Shown here piece after piece: positions 1 through 8,928 of a stretch of DNA of 64,000 nucleotides (positions are counted from its first letter, which is position 1; the number at the start of each line of letters is the position of its first letter). Position numbers and translations under genes: made by a program. The notes under the pieces are model-generated. The model worked only from the letters and a program-made list of their open reading frames with translations. It was not told where the DNA came from and searched no databases. The stretch is from VMDJ01 sp038144195. Lineage in GTDB: Bacteria; Pseudomonadota; Gammaproteobacteria; Chromatiales; Chromatiaceae. The DNA lies in the NCBI GenBank assembly GCA_038144195.1, contig JAYQNH010000002.1:248001-312000 (forward strand). The letters run 5' to 3'.

Positions 1-217
1 TACCCAAGACCACAATCGCTGTACCAATAGCGAGGTCTGCATACTGAACCAGATCGAAACCTTCACTACTCAGGATGCTAAAAATCAATGCCGGTGTGAA
101 GATCTCGATATTCAGACGATTCGCAGCAACCATGTCGGTACCACGATAACGGGCATATAAAAAACCCGCCAAAACGATAGCGAAGATCGGAAAGATGATC
201 GAGATGACTTGCGACAT
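1..217 (-). CDS. AEC (auxin efflux carrier) family transporter, N-terminal part, runs off the window edge
   Basis: The reverse strand from an ATG at 217 reads about 72 codons before the window ends. The opening (MSQVISIIFPIFAIVLAGF) is a hydrophobic first helix, and it is followed by a segment with FTPALIF. This pattern is typical of the first two helices of AEC permeases, inner-membrane carriers of organic anions or auxin-like acids. Only the N-terminus is visible, so the substrate cannot be named. It is divergent from lpxH, with 57 bases between the two starts. Confidence 0.7.
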   Translation of the reverse strand, partial: MSQVISIIFPIFAIVLAGFLYARYRGTDMVAANRLNIEIFTPALIFSILSSEGFDLVQYADLAIGTAIVVLG

Positions 218-274
218 CGATGCAGCATAACGGATGGCAGACTTTTCGGGTGATTATTCGCTTAGAATGGCGCT

Positions 275-1180
275 ATGTCTGACAAGGTTTTCATCTCTGA
301 TCTGCATCTCAGCGCCGAGCACCCGGAAACTGCATCGTTATTCAAGCGTTTACTCAGTGAGCGCCTGAAGGAAAACGATCAGTTGTATATCTTGGGTGAC
401 TTGTTTGATGTCTGGGTTGGCGATGATGACGACTCGCCTTTTGTCGCCGAGATCAAACAGGCCTTACGCGCTTGCTCAGATCGAGGGATTCAGCTGTTTA
501 TCCAGCACGGCAACCGCGACTTCTTATTAGGTAAACAATTCATGCGTGCTGTTGGCGCACTACCACTGAAAGACCCCTACCTGACTCGCATTGCAGGTGA
601 ACCCACCCTGCTGATGCATGGCGACACTTTGTGTATTGATGATCATGCCTATATAAAAACGCGCAAGCGTCTACGTAGCGTTTTGTTTAAATGGTTCTTC
701 CTACGTAAACCATTGGAGACACGTCGTAAGATTGCGGCGGATTACCGAAAGCGCAGTGGCAAAAACAAACGTATGACTGCGGCTGACATCATGGATGCGA
801 ATAGCGATGAAGTGGTTCGTGTGATGAATCGTTATCAGGTGAGTCAACTGATTCATGGCCACACTCATCGACCTAATGTGCATCAGCACACTTTAAAGAA
901 TGGCACTTCTGGTAAGCGCATCGTGCTCGACGAATGGCACGGCAAAACTGCCAGCCTATGGATTGAGCAGAATGGTGAGCTAAAGCAAGAAAGGGTTCTA
1001 CTCACATCTTCACCCCATCCATCAAGCAAAGAAGGATCAAATCACAAAGGTGGCTTGAAAAAATCACTTAAGCAAAGGCTTTGGATCAGCAATCCGATAG
1101 TCTTTTGGCAACTCAAACAAACTATCCGCAAAGTCATGTTGCTCAGAAAAGTCGAGCAACACTTGCTGACGTTGGCCTGA
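275..1180 (+). CDS. lpxH: UDP-2,3-diacylglucosamine diphosphatase LpxH
   Basis: LpxH removes UMP from UDP-2,3-diacylglucosamine to give lipid X in lipid A synthesis, acting at the inner membrane surface. The calcineurin-type metallophosphatase residues are all present: D9 and H11 (SDLHLS), D42 in GDLFDVWVGDD, N80 in GNRD, H115 in MHGD, and H194/H196/H198 in HGHTHRP. The family is normally about 240 residues and homology seems to end near residue 243. This frame continues to 301 residues and overlaps the opposite gene by 117 bases. The extra C-terminal 58 residues (KEGSNHKGG onward) look non-native, so a stop near 1000 may have been lost through an indel. The start ATG is at 275. Confidence 0.9.
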   Translation: MSDKVFISDLHLSAEHPETASLFKRLLSERLKENDQLYILGDLFDVWVGDDDDSPFVAEIKQALRACSDRGIQLFIQHGNRDFLLGKQFMRAVGALPLKDPYLTRIAGEPTLLMHGDTLCIDDHAYIKTRKRLRSVLFKWFFLRKPLETRRKIAADYRKRSGKNKRMTAADIMDANSDEVVRVMNRYQVSQLIHGHTHRPNVHQHTLKNGTSGKRIVLDEWHGKTASLWIEQNGELKQERVLLTSSPHPSSKEGSNHKGGLKKSLKQRLWISNPIVFWQLKQTIRKVMLLRKVEQHLLTLA

Positions 1181-1756
1181 GGTTTCACTCAATGGCAAAC
1201 CATGCTCGGCTGTTCGAGTTGCGCCATATAAGTTACTAGCCATCTCACAGGCGTTATTAAATAAACCACCCTCTTGTGCCACCACATCCGCTTCGATCAA
1301 TGCCAATGTGGTTTTTAATTCGCGCAGTGCTGACATCGCATTCTTCATCAAACCTGGCGCCACTGTCATTGAGGTACAACGCTCGCCATTAGCAAGTAAC
1401 TCGATATGCAAAGGTGAGATATCGCCAATCTTTGGCGCATCCAATTCGCGTTGCTTTTCTTCGGTCAGAATTAATGCATTGTTGCTAGGGACTTCTGTTG
1501 CCATTGGCTTAAGCTTAAGAATGGTCTTACCCGTTGCTTCAATGCTGTAGACGGTTTTTTCAGGGCGGTTATAAAGCGTAAAGTTGCCCTGCTCTGCACC
1601 TTCATCTAAACGGACATGCTGGTCTGTAATCAGAATGCGTGAGATGTAAGGCTCCACACCTTGCTCATAGACCTTGTACACCAGTAGATCAGCAGGCTTA
1701 GCTGCAGCCAAACCACTCAAACAAATCAATAAAAAACTAGCAGTTATTTTTTGCAT
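1064..1756 (-). CDS. exported protein of unknown function
   Basis: This is a 230-residue protein with a clear Sec signal peptide (MQKITASFLLICLSGLAAA, cleavage near residue 19). The mature part looks like a small beta-rich periplasmic protein: it has DLLVYKVYEQG near the front and contains two cysteines, in GERCTS and FNNACEM. I do not recognise a named family; it has some flavour of DUF4412-like proteins, which is a guess. Its start overlaps the end of the upstream DUF455 gene by 13 bases, so the two are probably co-transcribed. Its 3' end overlaps the extended lpxH frame. Confidence 0.7.
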   Translation of the reverse strand: MQKITASFLLICLSGLAAAKPADLLVYKVYEQGVEPYISRILITDQHVRLDEGAEQGNFTLYNRPEKTVYSIEATGKTILKLKPMATEVPSNNALILTEEKQRELDAPKIGDISPLHIELLANGERCTSMTVAPGLMKNAMSALRELKTTLALIEADVVAQEGGLFNNACEMASNLYGATRTAEHGLPLSETSGQRQQVLLDFSEQHDFADSLFELPKDYRIADPKPLLK

Positions 1757-2547
1757 AGCGATTCTAAGTGCTCCAATTCTTGTTTACTAAAGCCCGCTTT
1801 CAATCGAGCGGGTTTATGCAGCGGACATTTCAATCCGCCCGCAAAATATTCATTCATCAAATCGATGTAGTGGCTATCGGCATCGATACCTCGTTGCTCA
1901 CATAAATAGTGATACCAACGCGAGCCAGCTTCGACATGCCCTACCTCGTCACGCAAGATGATCGCCAAGATCTCAACCATACGATCATCACCAACCGCTT
2001 CAAAACGACGACTCATACCCGGTGTGACATCAAGCCCACGTGCTTCCATCACACGTGGCACCAAAGCCATACGTTTTAATGCGTCGTCTGTGGTCTTTTG
2101 CGCCAACTCCCACAGTCCATTGTGCGCCGGAAAATCGCCGTAAGTGTAGCCAAGCTGTCCAAGTCGTTCTTGCAGTAGAGAAAAGTGATACGCCTCTTCC
2201 GCAGCAATCTGCAGCCAATCCGCATAGTAGGCCTCTGGCATGTCTTGAAAACGCCATGCCGCATCACTAGCGAGATTAATCGCATTTAATTCAATGTGCG
2301 CAACCGCATGAATGAGCGCCGCTTTTCCTTCGGGTTTACCAATCTTGCGCTGAATCACCTCAGCCGGCGGCACCAGCTCAGGTTTTTCGGGGCGCCCGGC
2401 TAGTTCAACCTCAGAGAGCTCAATCGGCGCAATCTCAAGCTCACCCGCCTGGTAGTCAGCCCAAGCTTGTGCCGCAAGTGCGAGCTTCCCCTCGATTGAG
2501 GTCTCGACAAGACAGGCATGAGCAGCAGCATGGAGGTTCGTTCTCAT
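1744..2547 (-). CDS. DUF455 ferritin-like domain protein
   Basis: The protein is about 267 residues from ATG 2547; another ATG lies three codons upstream at 2556. It matches the DUF455/COG2833 family of ferritin-like four-helix proteins. Candidate metal ligands are visible as HIELNAI, EEAYHF and RDEVGHVEAG, the spaced E/ExxH pairs of a di-iron site. The family's function is not settled; some members are linked to tRNA hydroxylation or general oxidation chemistry. The start at MRTNLHAAAHACL is preferred because family members usually begin close to an AAxACL-type segment. It overlaps the downstream exported-protein gene by 13 bases, suggesting one transcript. Confidence 0.8.
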   Translation of the reverse strand: MRTNLHAAAHACLVETSIEGKLALAAQAWADYQAGELEIAPIELSEVELAGRPEKPELVPPAEVIQRKIGKPEGKAALIHAVAHIELNAINLASDAAWRFQDMPEAYYADWLQIAAEEAYHFSLLQERLGQLGYTYGDFPAHNGLWELAQKTTDDALKRMALVPRVMEARGLDVTPGMSRRFEAVGDDRMVEILAIILRDEVGHVEAGSRWYHYLCEQRGIDADSHYIDLMNEYFAGGLKCPLHKPARLKAGFSKQELEHLESLCKK

Positions 2548-2710
2548 GGCATCCATTCTCGCATTTCACGGATCAGAAATCGCCTAAGTAAAACCCCTTT
2601 GAGCCTGTTTTTCGCCGCATTTTCGTCACAATCGCTGTGCTAATATCTCCGCAAAATTTCGACCGCCCACTCCTCCTGAGTGCGCCTTGCCAAACATTAA
2701 GGAGTTCGCG

Positions 2711-3640
2711 TTGGACAGCATCAATTTTCAATTGCATTACAGCCGCAATACCCTCATCCGCATGCTCATCGCAGCACTCGCCGTCGCCGCCCTACTGCTT
2801 GCCAATTGGGAACTGATTAACGAGTTTTATTTTCAAGATCAGCTCACCAAGCTAGGTTGGGTGATCAATGGCGCCATCGTTGCCATCTTCACCTTGGGAT
2901 TACTTCGCCTTGCAGCAAATTTGATGGCCTTCTCTAAGGAAGAGCACGCTCTGGTTAACTTTGCGAAGAACATTGTTAAAGATCCAGAGAACCCACTGAA
3001 AGGCTTGCCTGCTAAAAGTTTAATCGCACGTCGCTTTAACACCATCGTTGCACTGAGTGAAGGTAACAATCCGATTCATCAGAATGCGTTGGCATCAACT
3101 CTGGTTGCTTCAGAAAGCACACGTAACAGCTTGCCAAAGTTTATTAACAACATTCTGATCTTGATGGGTGTCTTTGGCACTATCGTCTCACTATCGATTG
3201 CCTTACTTGGCGCATCTGATGCTTTGGAGAGCACCGTCAACCAAGGCGGTATGAGCATGGTTATTCACGGCATGTCTACCGCGCTATCAACCACCATCAC
3301 TGCGATCCTGTGTTATTTGTATTTTGGTTACTTCTATCTGCGTACAACCGATGCACAAACCAACCTAATCTCAGGCGTTGAAGAAATCACTACAGTCCAC
3401 TTGATGCCGAGATATCAGGTTCAAACCGATAGCGCCCTATACGAGTTCACCGGTCTTGTTCGTTCTTTACAAAGTCTCGTGATGGATATGCGCCAATCGC
3501 AAGAATCCTTTGCCGATGCTGAAAAGCAATTGGTATCGACCCTCGACTACTACCGCGACAAGATGGATGGTATGGACAAGTACTTGGCGAAGATCTCGCA
3601 ACAGCTTCGCCATGGCTTCCGCTTGAGGGATGAAGAATGA
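2711..3640 (+). CDS. MotA/TolQ/ExbB-like proton-channel protein
   Basis: This is an inner-membrane protein of about 309 residues. A TTG start at 2711 is chosen because TAAGGAG at 2698-2704 lies six bases before it; the frame also stays open upstream to a TTG at 2687. There are four hydrophobic segments: two near the N-terminus (residues about 20-40 and 48-70) and two later (about 145-168 and 184-212). The last two carry MGVFGTIVSLSIALLG and MSTALSTTITAIL, the small-residue-rich channel helices of the MotA/TolQ/ExbB family. The C-terminus is an amphipathic, probably coiled-coil tail. It overlaps the next gene by ATGA, so translation is coupled. Known relatives form pentamers that drive a two-copy B subunit by proton or sodium flow. 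The partner here is the gene at 3637. Confidence 0.8.
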   Translation: MDSINFQLHYSRNTLIRMLIAALAVAALLLANWELINEFYFQDQLTKLGWVINGAIVAIFTLGLLRLAANLMAFSKEEHALVNFAKNIVKDPENPLKGLPAKSLIARRFNTIVALSEGNNPIHQNALASTLVASESTRNSLPKFINNILILMGVFGTIVSLSIALLGASDALESTVNQGGMSMVIHGMSTALSTTITAILCYLYFGYFYLRTTDAQTNLISGVEEITTVHLMPRYQVQTDSALYEFTGLVRSLQSLVMDMRQSQESFADAEKQLVSTLDYYRDKMDGMDKYLAKISQQLRHGFRLRDEE

Positions 3641-4658
3641 GCGGCGAAGCCTTTACCGACCTTCGTCTGAACAAACAAGAAGGTCAAGTTAACGAGAGCT
3701 TCTGGCCATCTTTCACCGACATCATGACTACGGTCGTGATGATCTTTTTGATCGCGATGGTGGTACTGATTGGTCGTAATCTTGAGCTGATGGAAAAGCT
3801 TCGCTCAACGATGGAAGCTGAACGTATTGCTGCTGAACTTGCACGCGCTACCGGTGAAGAAAAAACACGCTCGCGATGGCTCTGCATAACACTGAAGAGC
3901 AAGCCTCACACATGGCGATAGAAATTTCTCGCCTGTATGCCAAGGCAAAAGAAGCTGAAGCCCTCATTGCGGATCAGAAAAAACAGATCAATACGATCAC
4001 TGCAAATCGCGATTCATTAAATGACACGATCGGTCAGATGAAATTGGCTCGAGAAAAAGTGGATGCTGAGCTAGATCGTCAAAAGATGGCATTAACCACT
4101 GCCAATAAAAAACTCGATAACCGTGAACTTGAACTGACGGCTGCTCGTTCTGATATTGACTTACTCAAGCAAAGCTTGGCAGGCATCGAAAGCAATCTTG
4201 AGAAGTCACAAGAAACCGCACTGAATCTTCAGATGCAATTGACGGAACGTAATCAAGAAATCGAACTTGCTCGCCAAAGTGCTGATGATATGCAGCGAAA
4301 GTACAACGTGCTGAGCGGCGACTTCGATACGCTTCAGGTGAAATACAACAAGCTGATTCGTCCAGCGCGTACACCTCAAGGTCGTTACTACGTTGAAGTG
4401 CGCTACTGGAAAGAAGATGGCGACTATCGTCTGGCTTGGCGTGAAGCTAAAACCGGACCTTTCAATGATGTCACTCGTACTGAACTTGATCAACAACTCA
4501 GCAAGCTAGCTGAGCAACAAAAGAATGGTCTTTATGTGCGGATCATTTTCCCTGAGGACGCTGGTCTGACCTATAACGAAGCCTTTGAGCTGACCTCTCA
4601 CTTGCACCGCGAGTATGACTACTACTTCCGTGACGAGATTCCTAAGTTGCTGCAGTAA
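3637..4658 (+). CDS. MotB/ExbD-like stator partner with long coiled coil (frameshifted)
   Basis: Rejoined, it is about 340 residues. The first frame (3637-3921) gives a short cytoplasmic N-terminus and one membrane helix with SFWPSFTDIMTTVV. D28 sits where MotB/ExbD proteins carry their ion-binding aspartate. The second frame, open from 3876, continues as about 160 residues of charged heptad-like coiled coil. It ends in a compact domain containing YYVEVRYW and LYVRIIFPEDAGLTYNEAF, which resembles the ExbD/TolR periplasmic fold and not OmpA. The break lies at an A-run near 3861-3866: six A's are present and seven would restore EEKNTLAMALHN. It is coupled to the channel gene by ATGA and followed six bases later by a CobW gene. 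Function unknown. Confidence 0.7.
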
Positions 4659-4664
4659 GCTTAG

Positions 4665-5633
4665 ATGATTGCCGTCAACCTCATTACCGGCTTTTTAGGG
4701 GTGGGTAAAACCACCCTGATTCGTCATCTGCTTAAAGAGCACCCGAAAGACGAAACATGGGCAGTACTGGTAAATGAGTTTGGCGAGGTCGGTATTGATG
4801 GCGCACTACTCGATGAAGATGGTGTAGCCATTGAAGAAGTCGCTGGCGGCTGTCTCTGCTGCGTTAGCGCCCCTGCATTTGCAGTGGGTCTGAATAAACT
4901 GATTCGCCAATATCGTCCGCAGCGCATTTTGATCGAACCCAGTGGCCTAGGTCATCCCGCGCAAATCTTAAGCACCCTGCGCACTCCACTCTATTCATCC
5001 ATCATTGATATTCAGGCCACGCTATGTGTTGTTGATGCGCGCCATTTGAGCTCACAGCGTCATCGCGAACATCAAACCTTTGTCGATCAGATCCATCTTG
5101 CCGACATCGTGATCGCCAACAAAGCGGATCAATATTCAGCGCATGATGAAGATAACTTGCTTGAGTACATGGCTGGACTAAAGCCCGCAAAACAACACAT
5201 TGTTCTAGCCACTCAAGGACAGATAGATATCACCCTACTTTCACACGGCACAGCAGAACGACAAGCGCAGTTCCCGGAGGCGCATGCTTTTCTACTCAGC
5301 CAAGAAGCTAAACAAGATGCCCCGATCACTTCAGACTGGACGAGCTTTGAGGGCTTTACTGACAACTACTACCGCTTGGGTTTTCGGATTAGCAGTGAGC
5401 ATGTCTTTGATCAAAAAAGACTTGAGGAATTCCTAGATAACTTATCGATAGAGCGCATAAAAGGCGTGCTCAAAACACAGTCTGGCAACTGGAGCATTAA
5501 CGCCACCGCTTCAGAAAAAACGATTGATGTTATTGATGAAACTGAAATATCAGGTCTACAACTGATCGATAGCCAGCCACTCGATAAACCTTCGATTGAA
5601 GAGGCGCTTAATGCTTGTTTGATAAGCGCTTAG
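4665..5633 (+). CDS. CobW/G3E-family GTPase (metal chaperone type)
   Basis: The protein has 322 residues. The P-loop is at the very start (GFLGVGKTT, residues about 9-17), GCLCC near residue 64 is the family's CxCC metal-binding motif, and ANKADQ is the guanine-specificity motif (NKxD). A C-terminal CobW_C-like domain follows. G3E GTPases insert or deliver metals such as zinc or cobalt; the sequence alone does not say which metal. It starts six bases after the stator-like gene and is probably in the same transcript, which is an unusual pairing. Its 3' end overlaps convergent tsaB by 26 bases. Confidence 0.85.
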   Translation: MIAVNLITGFLGVGKTTLIRHLLKEHPKDETWAVLVNEFGEVGIDGALLDEDGVAIEEVAGGCLCCVSAPAFAVGLNKLIRQYRPQRILIEPSGLGHPAQILSTLRTPLYSSIIDIQATLCVVDARHLSSQRHREHQTFVDQIHLADIVIANKADQYSAHDEDNLLEYMAGLKPAKQHIVLATQGQIDITLLSHGTAERQAQFPEAHAFLLSQEAKQDAPITSDWTSFEGFTDNYYRLGFRISSEHVFDQKRLEEFLDNLSIERIKGVLKTQSGNWSINATASEKTIDVIDETEISGLQLIDSQPLDKPSIEEALNACLISA

Positions 5634-6307
5634 CCTTGGGCTTAGCCGCCACATCATCACGAAGATAAATTGGCACCGCCTGGTCAATCGAGACGGTTTC
5701 ACCTTTCGCATAAGCCACAGCTGCTAACGCCGCCACATCGAGTGCATCGATAGTTTGACCCCTATCAACGCCCTGGACTTGCTCTGGAAATTGGCCATTT
5801 AGCTCAGACTCAAACTCATCCCAAGCAGAACCCACACCCCACCATTGATCACCTTGGATTGATACAAGATCTTCGATACGAGCGACAACTTCACAATCGA
5901 TTGCTTGCATCACACCTTCGCGCAGCTCATGCCGTCCAATAAACCTCGGACATACGCGCATCAAGCCCCGCTAGCACTTGAGTTTTAGCTAAGCGGCGAT
6001 AGCATCCTTGCGCCAATGCCGTCAGACTAGAGATCGCCACGATCGGCAAGTCCTGCGCCACGGCTAAACCTTGAGCCACAGAAGCGGCAATCCGCACACC
6101 GGTAAAAGACCCTGGGCCGCGACAAAATGCCACCGCATCAAGTTGGCTTTGGCTAACGCCAGAATCGGACAAAACGCGATCGATCATCGGCAAAATCAGC
6201 TCTGAATGCTTTCGCGGCGCCAGCTCAAAAATACCGTGGTTCTCACCCTCGATATGCAACGCAGCTGAACAGCCAGATTCTGTCGTGTCGATTGCTAGTA
6301 ACTTCAT
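5608..6307 (-). CDS. tsaB: tRNA t6A biosynthesis protein TsaB (frameshifted)
   Basis: TsaB is the inactive partner of TsaD in the complex that adds threonylcarbamoyl to A37 of ANN-decoding tRNAs. The N-terminal half (from ATG 6307) has LAIDTTE, RKHSE and GPGSFTGVRI, hallmarks of the ASKHA fold in TsaB. It reaches DARMSEVYW and then meets a stop. The other frame picks up at HELREGVMQA and runs to the TAA at 5608. Removing one G from the GG near 5935 joins the two. The rejoined protein is about 233 residues, the usual TsaB length. The gene is essential in most bacteria, so the break is probably a sequence error. Confidence 0.88.
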
Positions 6308-6390
6308 GTGGGCATTGTAACGCGTGCAAAGATCAACTGACCTGAGAAAAGCTAAGGCTTACAATAGATAAAACTTTTACGCGTACCAAT

Positions 6391-6698
6391 ATGACTCAAT
6401 CTACCCTGACCGCTAACGCTTATGATCTACCCACCCTAGTGCTGCGTGATAACAATATCCAAGCCATCGAGGCCTATCTTGATGAGCAACACGCCAAATT
6501 AGGTGAGTTACACTTTCACCTCTTGTGATTGACTTGAGCGCCTACCCAAGTGAACTCGGGACAGATGATTTAGCGCTGATTATCGGCACCTTGCGTGCTC
6601 GTGGCATGCATCCGGTTGCAGTATCTGGCGCAAATAAAGAGCAGCTTGTTACCGCACGCTTACTTGAGCTTGCGGTTATGCCGCGCAAAAAACGTTAG
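6391..6698 (+). CDS. stand-alone MinC N-terminal-domain-like protein (frameshifted)
   Basis: An ATG at 6391 opens 42 codons up to a stop at TTGTGA (about 6526-6528). The adjacent frame continues VIDLSAY, then TLRARGMHPVAVSGA, and ends in a basic tail MPRKKR with TAG at 6698. Adding one C near 6520 joins them as HPLVIDLSAY. The joined product is about 103 residues. The pattern 'VIDLSA...DLALIIGTLRARGMHPVAV' is that of the MinC N-terminal domain, which blocks FtsZ assembly. The C-terminal beta-helix that binds MinD is absent, because the stop is followed at once by convergent yoaA (4-base overlap). It could be a truncated paralogue or a distinct single-domain protein. Confidence 0.6.
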
Positions 6699-8616
6699 TG
6701 ATTATCGAAAAAAGCTAGCGCGTCGTTGATATCACGTGTTCTCGCAAACTCAGGCATCGCACCTAAAAATGTATAGCCGTAGGATTTCTTCAATAAGCGT
6801 GGATCACACAAAACAAATACACCACGATCTGTGACATCGCGTATTAAACGACCTGCACCTTGCTTGAGCGCAATGGCTGCTTGCGGCACCTGATATTGCA
6901 TAAAGGGGTTACCGCCACGTGCCTTAATCGCATCAAGCCGCGCTTGTAGAACAGGATCACCGGGTGATGCAAACGGCAGCTTATCAATCACCACCAACGA
7001 TAAGGCATCGCCGCGAACATCCACACCTTCCCAGAAGCTATACGTCCCCAACAAGATGGCATTGCCGTGCTCAACAAATTTATTCAGTAATTCTGCTTTT
7101 GGCGCATCACCTTGTACCAACAACGGATACTCAAGTCCTTGCTCATCCAACCAATCGGCCGCTTCATTCATCGCTCGATGACTGGTAAAGAGAAAGAAAG
7201 CGCGACCGCGACTGGCTTCAACTAATGGCAACATTTGCTCAAGCACCGCTTTGCCATAATCACGCTCAGAGGGCTGAGGCATATCTTTAGGTACATACCA
7301 AAGCGCTTGCCGCCCATAATCAAAAGGACTATCCCAACGACCGGTATTACTTTCGAAGATACCCAGCTGACGCTGAAAGTGATCAAATTTATCGCCCACC
7401 GCGAGCGTTGCCGACGTGAATACCCAGCTTTGGCCATGTGCAGAAACCTGACTACCGAATAATTTAGCGATATCGATCGGTGTGCTATTCCAGCGAACAC
7501 TTTGCCCAAAGACTTCAAACCAACGAATCACTTCATCAGGTTCTTCCGGCTGACGTAAGCTTAGTAATCGATCTCAAGGGTTGATTCACAGCGCGCCAAA
7601 CAGGCATCAATACCCTTGCTACGTCCTTTAATGACCTCAAGCATGCCTTTGAGCACATCTAACTCAACCTCAGCCTGATCAAATGCCTCTTGGATCCTGT
7701 TGTCATCTTCAATCACGATCCATGCTTCTCGACGCTGAGTTGAGCCAAACGCCAAACGTAGATCTAGAAAAGACTTTTTCAATTTTTCCAGCTGATCGAG
7801 AATCTTCGGTAGATCACCAATGTCACGGTGATACTCCGTTGTTGTATCGGTGACGAGCTCCATGAGCTGGCGTGAACTCAACACGGTTCCGAAGAAGTTA
7901 CTAGCGACTTCAGGTAACTGATGCGCTTCATCAATAATAAAAACATCAGCCGCTGGCAAAAGCTCACCAAAACCGGTGTCACGAATTGCAAAGTCGGCGC
8001 AAAGCAAATGATGATTCACCACAACGACATCCGCTTCTTGCGCCTGACGACGCGCTTCTACCAAATGACATTTACTATATGAAGGACAGTCTTGGCCTAA
8101 GCAGTTATCTGTCGTTGAGGTCACTAATGGCCAGATTTGTGCATCTTCAGGCACGTCGACCAGCTCAGAGATATCGCCACGCTGAGTAGTCTGGGACCAA
8201 TCGCGTACAGCTAATAACCACGCGAGCATCTCTTTACTGTGACCACGTGCATCATGCATGGCGTTTTCCATGCGATGAATACACAGATAATTTGATCGAC
8301 CTTTGAGTAACGAGACTTTGACTGGACTTGCCATTGCATCACGCAAACGTGGCAGGTCACGTAAAAACAGCTGATCTTGCAGATTACGGGTACCAGTAGA
8401 GATGATGGTTTTACGCTGCGACAGCAAAGCAGGTACTAAGTAGGCAAAGGTTTTACCCGTACCTGTGCCCGCTTCTGCAATGAGGTTTTTACCGTCTGCT
8501 ATAGCCTCATCAACCGCTTCAGCCATCTCCAACTGCTGATCACGGACAGCATAACCCTCAACCGTTTTGGCAAGCACACCATCCGGTCCGAGCACCTCAA
8601 GTATCGGAGACAACAT
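6695..8616 (-). CDS. yoaA: DinG/YoaA-family ATP-dependent DNA helicase (frameshifted)
   Basis: Rejoined, it is about 640 residues, matching YoaA (E. coli about 636) better than DinG (about 716). The Walker A is AGTGTGKT, the DEAH box is DEAHQL, and the cysteines of the iron-sulfur domain are seen in NYLCIH and CLGQDCPSYSKC, so it belongs to the XPD-like superfamily 2 helicases. The C-terminal half has EGVDVRGDAL and QGAGRLIRD (motif VI). The break is near 7560: the first frame ends ESTLEIDY and the second resumes DRLLSLRQPEEPDE. One missing base in GAGATCGAT explains it. It acts in DNA repair and 3'-end clearance. An ATG at 8616 starts it. Confidence 0.88.
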
Positions 8617-8633
8617 AAAGTCAGTTCAGTCGC

Positions 8634-8912
8634 TTATTTCGGTTCCCAAATACCGAATGCATCATCTGCCGGCGGGGTTGCAGGCTGTTCTTGTGTCTTG
8701 CTATGGATATCACTGCAGACATGTGCAGCAAACGCGCTAAGCTCTGCTAAGAAAGCATCTTTATCTTGCTTTGAGATAGGTTCATGGCCTAGCGCAAAAC
8801 CGATCACCGCAGCTAAATGCTGTAACACCACGCCTGTATCAGCGTTAGGCACTTGCCTAAGTACCGCATCTTGCAGATCACCAATCAGTTCATTTGATAA
8901 ATTAATCGACAT
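8634..8912 (-). CDS. small conserved-looking protein of unknown function
   Basis: The protein has 92 residues. ATG 8912 is chosen because AGGAAG lies four bases upstream; the open frame extends further but without a ribosome site. It begins MSINLSNELIGDLQDAVLRQ and appears mostly helical, with a proline- and acid-rich C-terminus ending FGIWEPK. There is no signal peptide or membrane segment. It lies 17 bases upstream of yoaA, so the two are probably co-transcribed. I do not recognise a family. Confidence 0.6.
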   Translation of the reverse strand: MSINLSNELIGDLQDAVLRQVPNADTGVVLQHLAAVIGFALGHEPISKQDKDAFLAELSAFAAHVCSDIHSKTQEQPATPPADDAFGIWEPK

Positions 8913-8928
8913 ACTACTTCCTAAATTT

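Noticed and set aside
2711..4658. Zorya-type defence pair (ZorA/ZorB)
   Set aside because: The channel-type proteins fit in outline, but the B subunit has no OmpA-like domain, and the neighbouring CobW and tsaB genes are not the helicase or nuclease genes expected for Zorya.
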